46,304 bases of DNA from Nevskia sp. (GCA_019689635.1 JADGHB010000020.1:1-46304); one strand, 5' to 3'. Numbered from the stretch's first letter, positions 15,719 to 25,357 are shown. Numbers and translations are program-made. The notes: generated by a model from the sequence alone, not told the origin.

Positions 15719-17086
15719 TCAGGGGATGGAGTCAGCAGCGGACTGCGGACACTGCGCGGGCAACAGCGCGGCGTAGTCCTCGGGATGGTCGGGGTCGTAG
15801 CCGTCGGTCAGCGTGCAGACGAACGCGACGACCTTCGCGATTTCTTCGTCGTTCAACGCCGGCGAGTCGCCGAGCCGGCGGTCATAGGGCACCTCGACGG
15901 TGTTGACGTTGCCGCGGTAACCGGCATCGCTGCCGGCGACGTCGAGATCGACGACGAAGTGGCCGCCGAAAGCGGCCGGCAGATCGTCGAACTTGACGAT
16001 CTCGGAGGCGTGCGCCGCGGCGGGATACCACTGCGCCGGATCGGTATCGCGCCGTACATAAAAGCGGATCGCCTCGGCCAGTGTGGCGAATGCGCCGTTG
16101 TGGAAATAGGGCGCGGTCAGCGCGGCGTTGCGCAGGCTCGGCACCTTGAAGGCACCGCACAGATCGCTGCGTTGCGCGAGATCCGTGCGAAACGGTCCGC
16201 ACAGACCGAGATCGTAGTAGCGGTGCACCCCGTCCGTGCCGTTGGCGGGCGTGTACTCGGGCGCCTCCTCGTCGCGATTGGCGGCGATCGCGGCATTACG
16301 CGGCAGGCCGAGATTGTCGTAGGTGAAATCGGTGAACAGCGGGGGCGTCACCCCGTCGGCCGAGGTGCTGGGATGGCAGGCCGCGCAGTTGCCCTTGGTG
16401 GGATCGTTGAACAGCCGCAAACCCTCGAGCTCCTGCGCCGACAAGGCGGCTCGACCGCGCCGCCAGTAGTCGTATTTGCTGCTGAAGGGATGGAAATCCT
16501 CGTCCTCGAGCTCGTAAGCCGCGATCGCCGCGCCGATGCGCGCCAGCGCGATTTGCGGATCGCGCCCGGCCTGCGCCCCGTAAAACGCCACGAACTCGGC
16601 GAAATAAGGCCGCGTCTTGAGCTTGTCCAGCACGGCCGCCGCATCGGCGTTGGCCATTTCGAAGGACGTGAGGAAAGGCTGCTGGGCCTGCTCGGCGAGG
16701 CTGGCCGCGCGTCCATCGCGGAAAAACCCGCCCACGGGCGTGCCGTCGGCTTCGAAATGAAAGGCCGGCGTGTAGGACACGTACTTCAACGAAGGCGTAT
16801 TGCGGAATCCCGGACGATCCATCTCCGGACCGCCCAAGGGCACCGGCGAACCGCGGTCGGGTCCGTCGAGGCCGGGGTTTTCGGCGAAGGCGAATCGCGC
16901 CACGTGACAGGTGGCGCAGGATTGTTGCCCGGAGGCGGACAGCGCCGTGTCCTCGAACAAGCGCTCCCCGAGCCGAGCAGCAGGCGAGAGCGAACTTAAG
17001 CCCGTCCCGCTGCCGCTGCTGCACGCGGCGAGCCAGAGCGCGGCCAGCAGCGCGGCGACGCTTGGCGAGTGCAAGTGCGAAGACAC
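15719..17086 (-). CDS. Di-heme cytochrome c peroxidase/MauG-family lipoprotein
   Basis: A 455-residue exported protein with two c-type haem sites: CATCH at residues 57-61 and CAACH at 234-238. The short signal peptide ends in a lipobox (LAAC, C22). I chose the GTG at 17086 because TGGGGAAA lies about nine bases upstream and the signal begins at once; a TTG at 17122 would add 12 residues. The family reduces hydrogen peroxide or does other long-range oxidations in the periplasm. It leads the operon with the porin, flavoprotein and haem-b-like protein. Confidence 0.88.
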   Translation of the reverse strand: MSSHLHSPSVAALLAALWLAACSSGSGTGLSSLSPAARLGERLFEDTALSASGQQSCATCHVARFAFAENPGLDGPDRGSPVPLGGPEMDRPGFRNTPSLKYVSYTPAFHFEADGTPVGGFFRDGRAASLAEQAQQPFLTSFEMANADAAAVLDKLKTRPYFAEFVAFYGAQAGRDPQIALARIGAAIAAYELEDEDFHPFSSKYDYWRRGRAALSAQELEGLRLFNDPTKGNCAACHPSTSADGVTPPLFTDFTYDNLGLPRNAAIAANRDEEAPEYTPANGTDGVHRYYDLGLCGPFRTDLAQRSDLCGAFKVPSLRNAALTAPYFHNGAFATLAEAIRFYVRRDTDPAQWYPAAAHASEIVKFDDLPAAFGGHFVVDLDVAGSDAGYRGNVNTVEVPYDRRLGDSPALNDEEIAKVVAFVCTLTDGYDPDHPEDYAALLPAQCPQSAADSIP

Positions 17087-17133
17087 GTTCGATGTTTCCC
17101 CAGAGTTCGAATTTGGCGTCAAAGCGGGCGATG

Positions 17134-17162
17134 ATGTTAATGCGAAACATTCTCATTCGCAA
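17134..17162 (-). promoter_or_regulatory. Promoter of the peroxidase-porin-flavoprotein operon
   Basis: On the minus strand TTGCGA (17157-17162) and TAACAT (17134-17139) are 17 bases apart, each matching its consensus at four of six positions. The Fur-type operator fills the spacer. The GTG start lies about 50 bases downstream. Confidence 0.6.
17139..17157 (-). promoter_or_regulatory. Fur-type operator of the peroxidase-porin operon
   Basis: Read on the plus strand, AATGCGAAACATTCTCATT matches the classic Fur-box form AATGAGAATCATTCTCATT at 17 of 19 positions and the FTR1 operator at 16 of 19. It lies between the -35 and -10 of the minus-strand promoter. dapF, on the other side, is 90 bases away and is not a likely target. 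Confidence 0.82.
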
Positions 17163-17249
17163 GACAGAGCGCCGGCGCTTCACGGTGCCCTCGTTCCTGG
17201 CGCGCCGCGAACTGCGAAAAGCGGCGCGGTTCGAACCAAGGGCTAAACT

Positions 17250-18110
17250 GTGCGCATGCACCTGCCCTTCGCCAAAATGCACGGGCTCGGCAACGACTTC
17301 GTGGTGATCGACGCCACGCGGCTGCCGGTGTCCCGTCTGTTCCGCGCGCCGCCGCCGGCCCTGCTGCACGCGCTTGCCGACCGCCGCTACGGCGTCGGCT
17401 GCGATCAAGTGCTGGTGATCGATCCGCCCCCGGACTCCGATGCCGACTTCGGCTATCGCATCTTCAACGCCGACGGCAGCGAATCCGGCCAGTGCGCCAA
17501 CGGCGCGCGCTGCCTGGCGCGTTACGTCCGCGAACACGGCCTGTCGCGGCGCAAGCGGTTGCGCGTGCGCACGGCGACGACGACCATGACCTTGGAGCTG
17601 TTGGCCGACGGTCGCGTGCGCGCCGACATGGGCGAACCGCGCTTTGAACCGCGCGACATTCCGCTGGCCGCGACCCCCCGTCAGACGCGCTACCGTCTGC
17701 GCCTTGCGAACGGAGAAACGCTGGTCTATGGTGCGGTCGGCTTCGGCAACCCCCACGCGGTGATCGAGACGAAGGACGTGGAGCGCGCGCCGGTCGAGCG
17801 CATCGGCCGCGCGCTGCAGGAACACCCCGCTTTTCCGCAAAAAGTCAACGTCGGCTTCGTACAATTCCTGAGCCGCACGCGCGCCCGCTTGCGGGTGTAC
17901 GAGCGCGGCGCAGGCGAGACTCTGGCCTGCGGCAGTGGCGCCTGCGCGGCGATGGCCGTCGGGCGCTTGTGGGGCCGCCTGGCTGCGCGTGCCGAAATGC
18001 AGCTTCGCGGCGGCCGGCTGGCGCTGGAATGGCCCGGCGCCGGCGAATCCTTATGGATGACCGGGCCGGCGCAGACCGTGTTCGAAGGATGCTTCAGGTG
18101 GCCGAAGTGA
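17250..18110 (+). CDS. dapF: Diaminopimelate epimerase
   Basis: A 286-residue enzyme that converts LL- to meso-diaminopimelate for lysine and peptidoglycan synthesis. It has KMHGLGNDFVVID near the start and the two catalytic cysteines in SGQCANGARC and LACGSGACA. I use the GTG at 17250, since AAGGG lies seven bases upstream; an ATG two codons later is possible. Its TGA overlaps the GTG of the DUF484 gene, giving dapF-DUF484-xerC as a tightly coupled operon. Confidence 0.96.
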   Translation: MRMHLPFAKMHGLGNDFVVIDATRLPVSRLFRAPPPALLHALADRRYGVGCDQVLVIDPPPDSDADFGYRIFNADGSESGQCANGARCLARYVREHGLSRRKRLRVRTATTTMTLELLADGRVRADMGEPRFEPRDIPLAATPRQTRYRLRLANGETLVYGAVGFGNPHAVIETKDVERAPVERIGRALQEHPAFPQKVNVGFVQFLSRTRARLRVYERGAGETLACGSGACAAMAVGRLWGRLAARAEMQLRGGRLALEWPGAGESLWMTGPAQTVFEGCFRWPK

Positions 18111-18790
18111 ACAAAGCGGCGGAAACGCTCGATGCGGCGCAGGTGCTGGAATATCTCCAAGCGCACCCGCAATTGCTGACCGAACATCCCGGTGCGCTGG
18201 AAAAGCTCGAGCTGGCGCACGCGGCTGGCTCGGCGGTCTCGCTGATCGAGCGCCAGGTGGAAGTGCTGCGCGCCAAAAACGCGCGGCTGGAAGCGCGCCT
18301 GGAGCGCCTGATCGAAACCGCGCGCGCCAACGAAAAGCGCACCGAGGGCGTGCTGCGCCTGGCGCGGGCGTTGATCCGTGCGCCCTCGCTGGCCAGCATC
18401 GCCGCCGCCTTGCGCCATTCCCTGCGCGAGGACTTCGACGTGGACGAGGTGTTCATCGGCATCAACGCGAACGCCTATACCCGCCACGACATCGAAGGGA
18501 TCGCGCCGCTGCAGCCGGAGGGCGCGCTGGCGCGCGCTTACGACAATTTCATCCGCACGCGGCTGATCGAATGCGGGCCGATCGAGGAGGAGCGCGCGCG
18601 CCTGCTGTTCCCCAAGGCGCAGCACCCGGTGCGTTCGGCCGCGGTCGTGCCGCTGGAAAAAGATAAGAACCTCGGCCTGCTGGCGCTGGGTTCGCGCGAA
18701 CCCGAACGCTTTCAGCCGCGCCAGGGCAAGCTGTTTTTGGAGATGCTGGCCGGGCTGGTGGCGGCGGCGATCCGCGCGCGCATGGCATGA
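18107..18790 (+). CDS. DUF484 family protein
   Basis: A 227-residue protein of the DUF484 family, a GAF-like fold regularly found between dapF and xerC in gammaproteobacteria; its role is not known. The N-terminal [19 protein letters not shown] is the family start, followed by a coiled coil (about residues 55-85) and the GAF-like region. The GTG at 18107 overlaps the dapF stop as GTGA. Upstream in-frame alternatives are GTG at 18098 and ATG at 18089. Confidence 0.9.
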   Translation: MNKAAETLDAAQVLEYLQAHPQLLTEHPGALEKLELAHAAGSAVSLIERQVEVLRAKNARLEARLERLIETARANEKRTEGVLRLARALIRAPSLASIAAALRHSLREDFDVDEVFIGINANAYTRHDIEGIAPLQPEGALARAYDNFIRTRLIECGPIEEERARLLFPKAQHPVRSAAVVPLEKDKNLGLLALGSREPERFQPRQGKLFLEMLAGLVAAAIRARMA

Positions 18791-19704
18791 ACCCGGCAAA
18801 CGCATTCTCAGCGCTGCTGGACGATTACCTGGGCTACCTCCGCGTCGAGAAGAACGCCTCGCCCCACACGCTCGCCGCGCTGCGCCGCGACACGGAACGT
18901 TTCGCCGCCTATTGCGCGGCCCACGGCATCGAGGATCCCGCGCGCGTGGACGTGCACCGGGTGCGCGCCTACGTCGCCGAAAGGCATCGCGGGGGCTTGC
19001 AGCCGGCCAGCCTGCGCCGCGCGCTGTCCAGTCTGCGCGGCTTGTTTCGTCACGCGCTGCAACGCGGCCTCGTCGTCCACAACCCGGTGGCCGGCGTGCG
19101 CGCGCCCAAAGGAAAGCGCGTGCTCCCCAAGGTGATCGCGGCGGAAGATCTGGGCCGTGCGCTCGATCGGGTGCCGGAGGGTACGCTGGCGATCCGCGAC
19201 CAGGCGATGGTGGAGTTGTTTTATTCCTCCGGCCTGCGCCTGGCGGAGCTCCAAACGCTCGACGTACCCGCCGGCGGCCGCGTCGGGGAGGAACTGCGCA
19301 TCCTCGGCAAAGGCCGCAAGGAACGCCTCGTGCCGGTCGGCGGCAAGGCCCGCGCGGCCTTGGAGCGCTGGCTCGCGGTGCGCGCGAGCCTCGCCGCGCC
19401 GCGCGAGACGGCGCTGTTCGTCGGCCGCAACGGCCGCCGCCTGTCGCCGCGCGCGATCCAGCTGCGGCTGGCGCGCTGGGCGCGCGCCGCCGGGCTGCCG
19501 ATGCACCTGCACCCGCACAAGCTGCGGCATTCGTTCGCCACGCATGTGCTGGAAAGCAGCGGCGACCTGCGTGCGGTGCAGGAACTGCTCGGCCACGCCA
19601 ACCTTTCCACCACCCAGATCTACACCCAGCTCGACTGGCAGCGCCTGGCGCAGGTTTACGATCGCGCGCATCCGCGCGCCAAGCACGCGGACCACAAATC
19701 GTGA
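18787..19704 (+). CDS. xerC: Tyrosine recombinase XerC
   Basis: A 305-residue site-specific recombinase that with XerD resolves chromosome dimers at dif. All catalytic residues are present: R151 (SSGLRLAEL), K175 (GKGRKERL), H244 and R247 (HKLRHSF), H270 ([10 protein letters not shown]) and the nucleophile Y279 (QIYTQLD). The N-terminal half is the SAM-like DNA-binding domain. Position after dapF-DUF484, with ATGA overlap, is the standard xerC context, which argues against a phage or transposon integrase. Confidence 0.95.
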   Translation: MNPANAFSALLDDYLGYLRVEKNASPHTLAALRRDTERFAAYCAAHGIEDPARVDVHRVRAYVAERHRGGLQPASLRRALSSLRGLFRHALQRGLVVHNPVAGVRAPKGKRVLPKVIAAEDLGRALDRVPEGTLAIRDQAMVELFYSSGLRLAELQTLDVPAGGRVGEELRILGKGRKERLVPVGGKARAALERWLAVRASLAAPRETALFVGRNGRRLSPRAIQLRLARWARAAGLPMHLHPHKLRHSFATHVLESSGDLRAVQELLGHANLSTTQIYTQLDWQRLAQVYDRAHPRAKHADHKS

Positions 19705-19720
19705 TTCCTGCGCTCGCGAA

Positions 19721-19748
19721 CTTGAATCCCGCCTCGCTGTCCCCAGTT
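19721..19748 (+). promoter_or_regulatory. Sigma-32-type heat-shock promoter of hslVU
   Basis: CTTGAAT at 19721-19727 and CCCCAGTT at 19741-19748 are separated by 13 bases. The heat-shock consensus is CTTGAAA, 13-15 bases, CCCCATNT; only one base in each part differs. It lies 38 bases before the hslV start, in the gap after xerC, which is where the known heat-shock operon should have its promoter. Confidence 0.82.
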
Positions 19749-19785
19749 TAAGCCGATCCGGCGGCGCAGCGCGCCAGCCAAGACC

Positions 19786-20340
19786 GTGGAGAACGACTTG
19801 CAAACCTTCGAAGGCACGACCATCCTCGCCGTGCGCCGCGACGGGGTCGTCTGCATCGGCGGCGACGGCCAGGTGTCGATGGGCAACACCCGCGTCAAGG
19901 GCAATGCCCGCAAAGTGCGCCGGCTGTACGACGGCCAGGTCCTGGCCGGCTTCGCCGGCGGCACCGCCGACGCCTTCACCCTGTTCGAACGTTTCGAGGG
20001 CAAGCTGCAGAAACACTCCGGCAGCCTCACGCGCGCGGCGGTGGACATGGCCAAGGACTGGCGCTCGGATCGCTACCTGCGGCGGCTGGAAGCGCTGCTG
20101 CTGGTCGCCGACCGCGAGACGACCTTGATGATCTCCGGCACCGGCGATCTGATGGAACCGGAGGCGCACGGCGTGATCGCCATCGGCTCGGGCGGTCCTT
20201 ATGCCGCGGCCGCCGCGCGCGCGCTGGTGGAGAACACCCCGTTGCCGGCGCGCGAGATCGTCGAAAAAGCGCTGCACCTGGCCGCCGACATTTGCATCTA
20301 CACCAACCACCATCTGACGCTGGAAACCCTGCCGGCGTGA
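19786..20340 (+). CDS. hslV: ATP-dependent protease subunit HslV
   Basis: A 184-residue peptidase subunit of the HslUV (ClpQY) protease. The nucleophile threonine is in the sequence [11 protein letters not shown]; the first ten residues ([10 protein letters not shown]) would be a propeptide removed after the glycine. The start is a GTG at 19786. The usual GGDGQVSMG segment and the C-terminal [12 protein letters not shown] are present. hslU follows 7 bases after the stop, and a heat-shock promoter precedes the pair. Confidence 0.96.
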   Translation: MENDLQTFEGTTILAVRRDGVVCIGGDGQVSMGNTRVKGNARKVRRLYDGQVLAGFAGGTADAFTLFERFEGKLQKHSGSLTRAAVDMAKDWRSDRYLRRLEALLLVADRETTLMISGTGDLMEPEAHGVIAIGSGGPYAAAAARALVENTPLPAREIVEKALHLAADICIYTNHHLTLETLPA

Positions 20341-20347
20341 AGCGACC

Positions 20348-21739
20348 GTGAACTCCCCAGGCCCCAGTATGGACGGAACGAATCCCGCGACGGCCCCGCA
20401 ATCCGCGGCCGCATTGACGCCACGCCAGATCGTCGCCGAGCTGGACAAGCACATCGTCGGCCAAGCGCAGGCCAAGCGCGCGGTGGCGATCGCGCTGCGC
20501 AACCGCTGGCGCCGCCAGCAAACGCCGGAGGACATCCGCGCCGAGATCACGCCCAAGAACATCCTGATGATCGGCCCCACCGGCGTGGGCAAGACCGAGA
20601 TCGCCCGCCGCCTGGCCAAGCTCGCCAATGCGCCGTTCGTGAAAGTGGAGGCGACCAAGTTCACCGAAGTCGGCTACGTCGGCCGCGACGTGGACACCAT
20701 CGTGCGGGAGCTGGCCGATGTGGCCGTCAAACAGACCCGCGAACAGGCGATGGCGCGGGTGCGCGATCGTGCCCAAGAAGCCGCCGAAGAGCGCATCCTC
20801 GACGTGCTGTTGCCGCCGCCGCGTGACTTTGGCGAAGCCTCCAGCCAGCGCGAGGCCGAGCACAGCGCCGCGCGTCAGGTGTTCCGCAAACGCTTGCGCG
20901 AAGGCAAGCTCGACGACACCGAGATCGAAATCCGGCTCCAAGCCCTGCAGCCGCAGATGCAAATCGTCGGTCCGCCGGGCATGGAGGAGATGACCGCCCA
21001 ACTCCAGAACATGTTCAAGAGTCTGGGCCAGGGGCAACAGAAGACCCGCAAGCTCAAGATCAAGGAGGCGTTGCGGCTGCTGATCGACGAGGAAGCGGCC
21101 AAGCTGATCGACGAGGAGGCGATCCGCGCCGAGGCGCTGAAGAACGCCGAGGACAACGGCATCGTCTTCATCGACGAGATCGACAAGGTGTGCAAGCGCG
21201 GCGAGTACCTGGGCGCCGATGTCTCGCGCGAAGGCGTGCAGCGCGACCTGCTGCCGCTGGTGGAAGGCTGCACCGTCTCGACCAAATACGGCCCGCTCAA
21301 GACCGATCACATCCTGTTCATCGCCTCCGGCGCCTTTCACATGGCCAAGCCCAGCGACCTGATCCCCGAACTGCAGGGCCGCCTGCCGATCCGCGTCGAG
21401 CTCGACGCGCTCAAGACCGAGGACTTCGTGCGCATCCTGTCGGAGCCGCGGCATTCGCTCACCGAGCAGTACAAGGCCCTGCTCGCCACCGAAGGCGTGA
21501 CGCTGGAATTCAGCGCGGACGGCCTCAAACGCATCGCCGAAGTCGCCTGGCAGGTGAACGAGCGCACCGAGAACATCGGCGCCCGACGCCTGCACACGGT
21601 GATGGAACGGCTGATGGAAGACGCCGCCTTCGAGGCGCCGGACGCCGGCGACAAACGGCTGGTGATCGACGCGGCGTACGTGGATCAGAAGCTGAAAAAA
21701 CTCGCCGGCGACGAAGACCTGTCGCGCTACATCCTGTGA
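20348..21739 (+). CDS. hslU: ATPase subunit HslU of the HslUV protease
   Basis: A 463-residue AAA+ unfoldase that feeds proteins to HslV. Walker A is GPTGVGKTE, Walker B is [10 protein letters not shown], and the I-domain lies between, at about residues 110-240. The C-terminal LSRYIL, which inserts into HslV, is intact. The GTG at 20348 gives a start slightly longer than usual; an ATG at 20369 would remove seven residues and neither has a strong ribosome-binding site. Confidence 0.96.
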   Translation: MNSPGPSMDGTNPATAPQSAAALTPRQIVAELDKHIVGQAQAKRAVAIALRNRWRRQQTPEDIRAEITPKNILMIGPTGVGKTEIARRLAKLANAPFVKVEATKFTEVGYVGRDVDTIVRELADVAVKQTREQAMARVRDRAQEAAEERILDVLLPPPRDFGEASSQREAEHSAARQVFRKRLREGKLDDTEIEIRLQALQPQMQIVGPPGMEEMTAQLQNMFKSLGQGQQKTRKLKIKEALRLLIDEEAAKLIDEEAIRAEALKNAEDNGIVFIDEIDKVCKRGEYLGADVSREGVQRDLLPLVEGCTVSTKYGPLKTDHILFIASGAFHMAKPSDLIPELQGRLPIRVELDALKTEDFVRILSEPRHSLTEQYKALLATEGVTLEFSADGLKRIAEVAWQVNERTENIGARRLHTVMERLMEDAAFEAPDAGDKRLVIDAAYVDQKLKKLAGDEDLSRYIL

Positions 21740-21757
21740 GGATTATTCTGTAGCGCC

Positions 21758-22174
21758 ATGACCGCACCGGCGCCGCAAACCATCAGGCTGCATCGCAACT
21801 CGCGCGTCCTCGAAGTGCACTACCCGGATGGCGTGTGCTTCGCCTTGCCCTGCGAATATCTGCGCGTGTACTCGCCTTCGGCGGAGGTGCGCGGCCATGG
21901 CGGCGGCGAACCGCAGCTCGTGCCTGGCAAGCGCGAGGTGAACATCGCCGCGATCGAGCCGGTCGGTCGCTATGCCGTGCGCCTGCGTTTCACCGACGGC
22001 CACGACAGCGGCTTGTATTCCTGGGACGTGCTGCGCGAGCTGGGCGAGAACCACGACCGGCTGTGGGCGCGCTATCTCGAGCGCCTGGCCGAGCACGGCA
22101 TGTCGCGCGACTCCGAGGTGGTCAAGCTCTCCGCGCTGGAACCCAGGAAGTACACGCCCAAGGGGGGCGCATGA
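21758..22174 (+). CDS. DUF971 (gamma-butyrobetaine hydroxylase-like N-terminal) protein
   Basis: A 138-residue stand-alone DUF971 domain, the fold also found at the N-terminus of gamma-butyrobetaine hydroxylase. Typical features are the [21 protein letters not shown] region and, further on, [21 protein letters not shown]. It follows hslU by 18 bases, a recurring arrangement in gammaproteobacteria. Its role is unclear; iron-sulfur links have been proposed for the family. Its stop overlaps def as ATGA. Confidence 0.9.
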   Translation: MTAPAPQTIRLHRNSRVLEVHYPDGVCFALPCEYLRVYSPSAEVRGHGGGEPQLVPGKREVNIAAIEPVGRYAVRLRFTDGHDSGLYSWDVLRELGENHDRLWARYLERLAEHGMSRDSEVVKLSALEPRKYTPKGGA

Positions 22175-22701
22175 TCCGCGAAGTGCTGCGCATGGGCGAT
22201 CCCCGGCTGCTGCAAAAATCCGCGCCGGTGGAAAACTTCGGCACTCAGGCCTTGTTCGAGCTGCTACGCGATCTGCGCGACACCATGGAGGCCCACAACG
22301 GCGCCGGGCTGGCCGCCCCGCAGATCGGCGTACCCCTGCGCGTGGTGATCTTCGGCGTGCAGAAAAATCCGCGCTACCCGGACGCCGAGGAAGTTCCCTT
22401 CACCGTGCTGTGCAACCCGGTGCTCGTGCCGCTGGGCGAGGAAATGGAGGAAGACTGGGAAGGCTGTCTTTCGGTGCCCGGCCTGCGCGGCTGGGTCCCG
22501 CGCCACGCGCGCCTGCGTTATGCCGGTTTCGACGCGCACGGACGGCGTTTCGAACGCGAAGTCGCCGGCTTCCACGCCCGCGTGGTGCAGCACGAGTGCG
22601 ACCACCTGGACGGCATTCTGTATCCGATGCGCATGCGCGACCTGCACCGCTTCGGTTACACCGAGGTGCTGTTTCCCGGCCAGCCGGCTCTCGAAGAATA
22701 A
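22171..22701 (+). CDS. def: Peptide deformylase
   Basis: A 176-residue metalloenzyme that removes the formyl group from new proteins. The three motifs are intact: GAGLAAPQ at residues 44-51, EGCLS at 97-101 with ligand C99, and HECDH at 141-145 with ligands H141 and H145 and catalytic E142. Its ATG overlaps the DUF971 stop. The usual partner fmt is absent, so a second def may lie elsewhere and this may be an extra copy. Confidence 0.94.
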   Translation: MIREVLRMGDPRLLQKSAPVENFGTQALFELLRDLRDTMEAHNGAGLAAPQIGVPLRVVIFGVQKNPRYPDAEEVPFTVLCNPVLVPLGEEMEEDWEGCLSVPGLRGWVPRHARLRYAGFDAHGRRFEREVAGFHARVVQHECDHLDGILYPMRMRDLHRFGYTEVLFPGQPALEE

Positions 22702-22743
22702 ATCGCGGCTTGACGCCCGCCGCGTGCGCAACGGCGTCTCCGA

Positions 22744-23766
22744 TCAGATCGGGAAACCGAGGTTGACACCGCCGTACACCTCCGGCCCGTGCTGGTCGTT
22801 GAACTGTTTGCTGCGGCGGACGACGACGAAATCCGCGCGCAGCGCTCGCCGGTAGAACAGCGTGGCACCGGCGACTGCGTCGGTCACGAAAGGAAAGCGG
22901 CCGAGGTTCGCTCCGGGCGCCACTTCAGATGCGCCATCGAGAAACAGGTCGTACTGCAGATAGCGCGCCTGCACGCCGGCATAGACCTCGAAATGCAGCG
23001 CCGCGGATCCCAGCCGCCGCCAGTCGGCGAAACCGTCGCCCGACAAGGCCGGGCGGATGCGCTCGGGACCGTAATCCACGTCCAAGGCATTGCCCGCACG
23101 CAGCCACAGGCCGGTCTGGGCGTAGCGATAGACGTTGCCGAGGCTCACACCCGCGCCCGGCACCAGGTCCAGGGCATAGCCGTTGCCCAGCGACAACGGG
23201 AAACGGTGCGCGTAATCATAGGAAAACTGCACGGCGAGCCGGTCGTGGAGCTGGTGGCTCCAGCCTTGCGCTTTGTGGAAACCGACCAGCGCGTGATAGC
23301 CGTCCTGGGCCTCGCGCCCGAGCGCCGCGGGGCCGACCACGCCGAGCTGCACGTCGAGATCATGCAGACTGCGGCGCCCGTTTTCCTGCAAGACATGGGC
23401 GCCGGTGTAGAGCCAGGCGGCGTAGGGACGGTCGCGCGGATCGGGCGGCGTCAGATCGAGCTTCTCCGGCGTGAACTCGGTCTGGGCCAGCACGATCCAG
23501 GCCACGCGGCGCTGCGCCACCGTCTGCGGCGCGTACATCGGCAGCCAGCGGCCGAGCGCGTCGAAACCCTTGCCGAGCCAGCCGCCTTCGATGGCCGGGG
23601 TCAGATAGGAAAGCTGCAGCCCCTGGGTGTAATAGCGGTCTTTGTGGCTGACGATGCCGTCGTTTTCCTCCAGCACCGTGAAGTGGCCGGAATCCTGGGC
23701 CTGCGCCGTGCAGACCGCGAACAGACTCAAAACGAAGAAGTGGCGGACGCGGACGTGCTTTTTCAT
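22744..23766 (-). CDS. lpxR: Lipid A deacylase LpxR-like outer-membrane protein
   Basis: A 340-residue beta-barrel of the LpxR family (DUF2219), which in Salmonella removes the 3'-acyloxyacyl chain of lipid A. After a signal peptide (about 1-23), the mature start has the family motif LEENDGIV with N and D of the active site, then DRYYTQGLQLSY. I use the ATG at 23766, where the signal begins; an upstream start would add 15 residues. The deacylase activity is inferred from the family. It is a single gene between def and ubiE. Confidence 0.82.
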   Translation of the reverse strand: MKKHVRVRHFFVLSLFAVCTAQAQDSGHFTVLEENDGIVSHKDRYYTQGLQLSYLTPAIEGGWLGKGFDALGRWLPMYAPQTVAQRRVAWIVLAQTEFTPEKLDLTPPDPRDRPYAAWLYTGAHVLQENGRRSLHDLDVQLGVVGPAALGREAQDGYHALVGFHKAQGWSHQLHDRLAVQFSYDYAHRFPLSLGNGYALDLVPGAGVSLGNVYRYAQTGLWLRAGNALDVDYGPERIRPALSGDGFADWRRLGSAALHFEVYAGVQARYLQYDLFLDGASEVAPGANLGRFPFVTDAVAGATLFYRRALRADFVVVRRSKQFNDQHGPEVYGGVNLGFPI

Positions 23767-23933
23767 GATCGTTTCGGGATCGGGCGGCCCAGACCGCGGC
23801 GCGCGCGGCATCTTACAACGGTAACCGCGGCGGTAACACTCCCATCCCGTCGCTCCTCGGCTGCCGGAGCGCGGCTTAAGACGCGCGAAAAAAGATCGAA
23901 CGCCCCATAATGGCCGCCCATCCGAGGCGCACC

Positions 23934-24722
23934 ATGTCCCAGAACCGCCGTTCGCAAAAAAAGGGATACACCCACTTCGGCTACGAGGAAGTGCCGATCG
24001 CCGAAAAGCGCGCCCGCGTCGGCGCGGTGTTCTCCTCGGTGGCGCGCCGCTACGATCTGATGAACGACCTGATGTCCTTGGGCATCCACCGGCTGTGGAA
24101 GCGCTTCGTGGTGGATCTGGCGGCGGTGCGGCCGGGGGAGTCCGTGCTCGACCTGGCCGGCGGCACGGGCGATCTGGCCGCGGCCTTCGCGGCGCAGGTC
24201 TTCAGGCAAGGAGATTCCGCGACCAGCCCAGGCCTCGTCGTGCTGGCGGACATCAACGCGGACATGCTGGCTCAGGCCCGCGCCCGGCTGACCGACCGCG
24301 GACTGGTCGAACTGCCCCTGGTGCAGGCCAACGCCGAATGCCTGCCGTTCGCCGATGGCAGCTTCGACTGCATCACCATCGGCTTCGGACTGCGCAACGT
24401 CACCGACAAGGACGCGGCACTGCGCTCCATGGCGCGCGCGCTCAAGCCCGGCGGACGCCTGCTGGTGCTGGAATTCTCCAAGCCGCGCTCGTCCGGTCTG
24501 GCGAAGCTCTACGACCAGTACTCCTTCAAGGTGCTGCCCACCCTGGGGCGTCTGGTGGCCCGCGACGAAGGCGCCTACCGCTACCTCGCCGAGTCCATCC
24601 GCCGGCATCCCGACCAGGAAACGCTCAAGGGCATGATGGAAGAAGCCGGCCTCGGGCGCGTGCAGGTCTACAACCTCACCGGCGGGATCGTCGCCGTGCA
24701 CCGGGGCTGGCGTCTGGAATGA
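23934..24722 (+). CDS. ubiE: Ubiquinone/menaquinone methyltransferase UbiE
   Basis: A 262-residue SAM-dependent C-methyltransferase of ubiquinone (and menaquinone) synthesis. It has [19 protein letters not shown] near the start, the SAM-binding [12 protein letters not shown], and [14 protein letters not shown]. The ATG at 23934 has GAGG six bases upstream; a longer frame adds eight residues without family support. Its stop overlaps ubiJ as ATGA in the ubiE-ubiJ-ubiB operon. Confidence 0.96.
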   Translation: MSQNRRSQKKGYTHFGYEEVPIAEKRARVGAVFSSVARRYDLMNDLMSLGIHRLWKRFVVDLAAVRPGESVLDLAGGTGDLAAAFAAQVFRQGDSATSPGLVVLADINADMLAQARARLTDRGLVELPLVQANAECLPFADGSFDCITIGFGLRNVTDKDAALRSMARALKPGGRLLVLEFSKPRSSGLAKLYDQYSFKVLPTLGRLVARDEGAYRYLAESIRRHPDQETLKGMMEEAGLGRVQVYNLTGGIVAVHRGWRLE

Positions 24723-25357
24723 GTCCGGAACTCGGGACCACGCCCGAACTGGCCTGCGCGGCGCTGGAAATCGCGCTCAACCGCTACCTCCGGCTGGAAC
24801 CGTCCGCGGCCGCGGATGGCGCGCGGCTGGCCGGCCAGCGCCTGGCCTTCGAGATCCGCGATCTCGGCTGGACCTTCGTGCTGGAGCCTTTGGCCGACGG
24901 CCGTCTGCGCGTGACCGGCGAGCGCCCGGCCGTCGCCGACGTGCGGGTGCGGGCGAGCAGCCTGCGCCTGCTGGGACTGGCGCTGGCGACCGTGCAAGGC
25001 GAGAGCGCGCTGGCCGACGGCCTGGAGGTCGAAGGCGACGGCGAGCTGTTGCAGAGTTTCCGGCGCCTGTTGGCGCGCGTCGGCTTCGACGCGGAGGAGT
25101 GGCTCGCCGCCTGGCTACCGGAAGGCATGGCGCACCGCGCCGCCGGAGCGCTGCGCGGCTTGTTCGACTTCGGCCGCCATGCGGCGCAGCGGCTCGGCCG
25201 CGACACCGCCGAATACCTGGTCGAGGAAACCGGCGATCTCGCGCGCACCGCGGACGTCGAGGAGTGGATGGAGGCGGTGGACCGCCTGCGCGAGGACTGC
25301 GACCGTCTGGAAGCGCGCCTGGCCCGAGTCGAAGCGCAGGCGGAAGGCGCACGGTGA
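24719..25357 (+). CDS. ubiJ: Ubiquinone biosynthesis accessory factor UbiJ
   Basis: A 212-residue protein with an N-terminal SCP2 lipid-binding domain (about residues 15-110) and a C-terminal helical coiled-coil region ([21 protein letters not shown]). UbiJ binds ubiquinone intermediates and holds the soluble Ubi complex together for the hydroxylation steps. The ATG overlaps the ubiE stop, and its own TGA overlaps the ubiB ATG by one base (TGATG). The frame is open further upstream, but only as a shadow of ubiE. Confidence 0.94.
   Translation: MSPELGTTPELACAALEIALNRYLRLEPSAAADGARLAGQRLAFEIRDLGWTFVLEPLADGRLRVTGERPAVADVRVRASSLRLLGLALATVQGESALADGLEVEGDGELLQSFRRLLARVGFDAEEWLAAWLPEGMAHRAAGALRGLFDFGRHAAQRLGRDTAEYLVEETGDLARTADVEEWMEAVDRLREDCDRLEARLARVEAQAEGAR

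Noticed and set aside
16296-17864. A 522-codon open frame antisense to the peroxidase gene and dapF
   Set aside because: It overlaps two well-recognised genes on other frames, shows no family features, and is arginine/alanine-rich as expected from a GC-rich shadow.
18787-19704. XerC considered as a mobile-element integrase
   Set aside because: It lies in the standard dapF-DUF484-xerC context with no attachment repeats or cargo genes.
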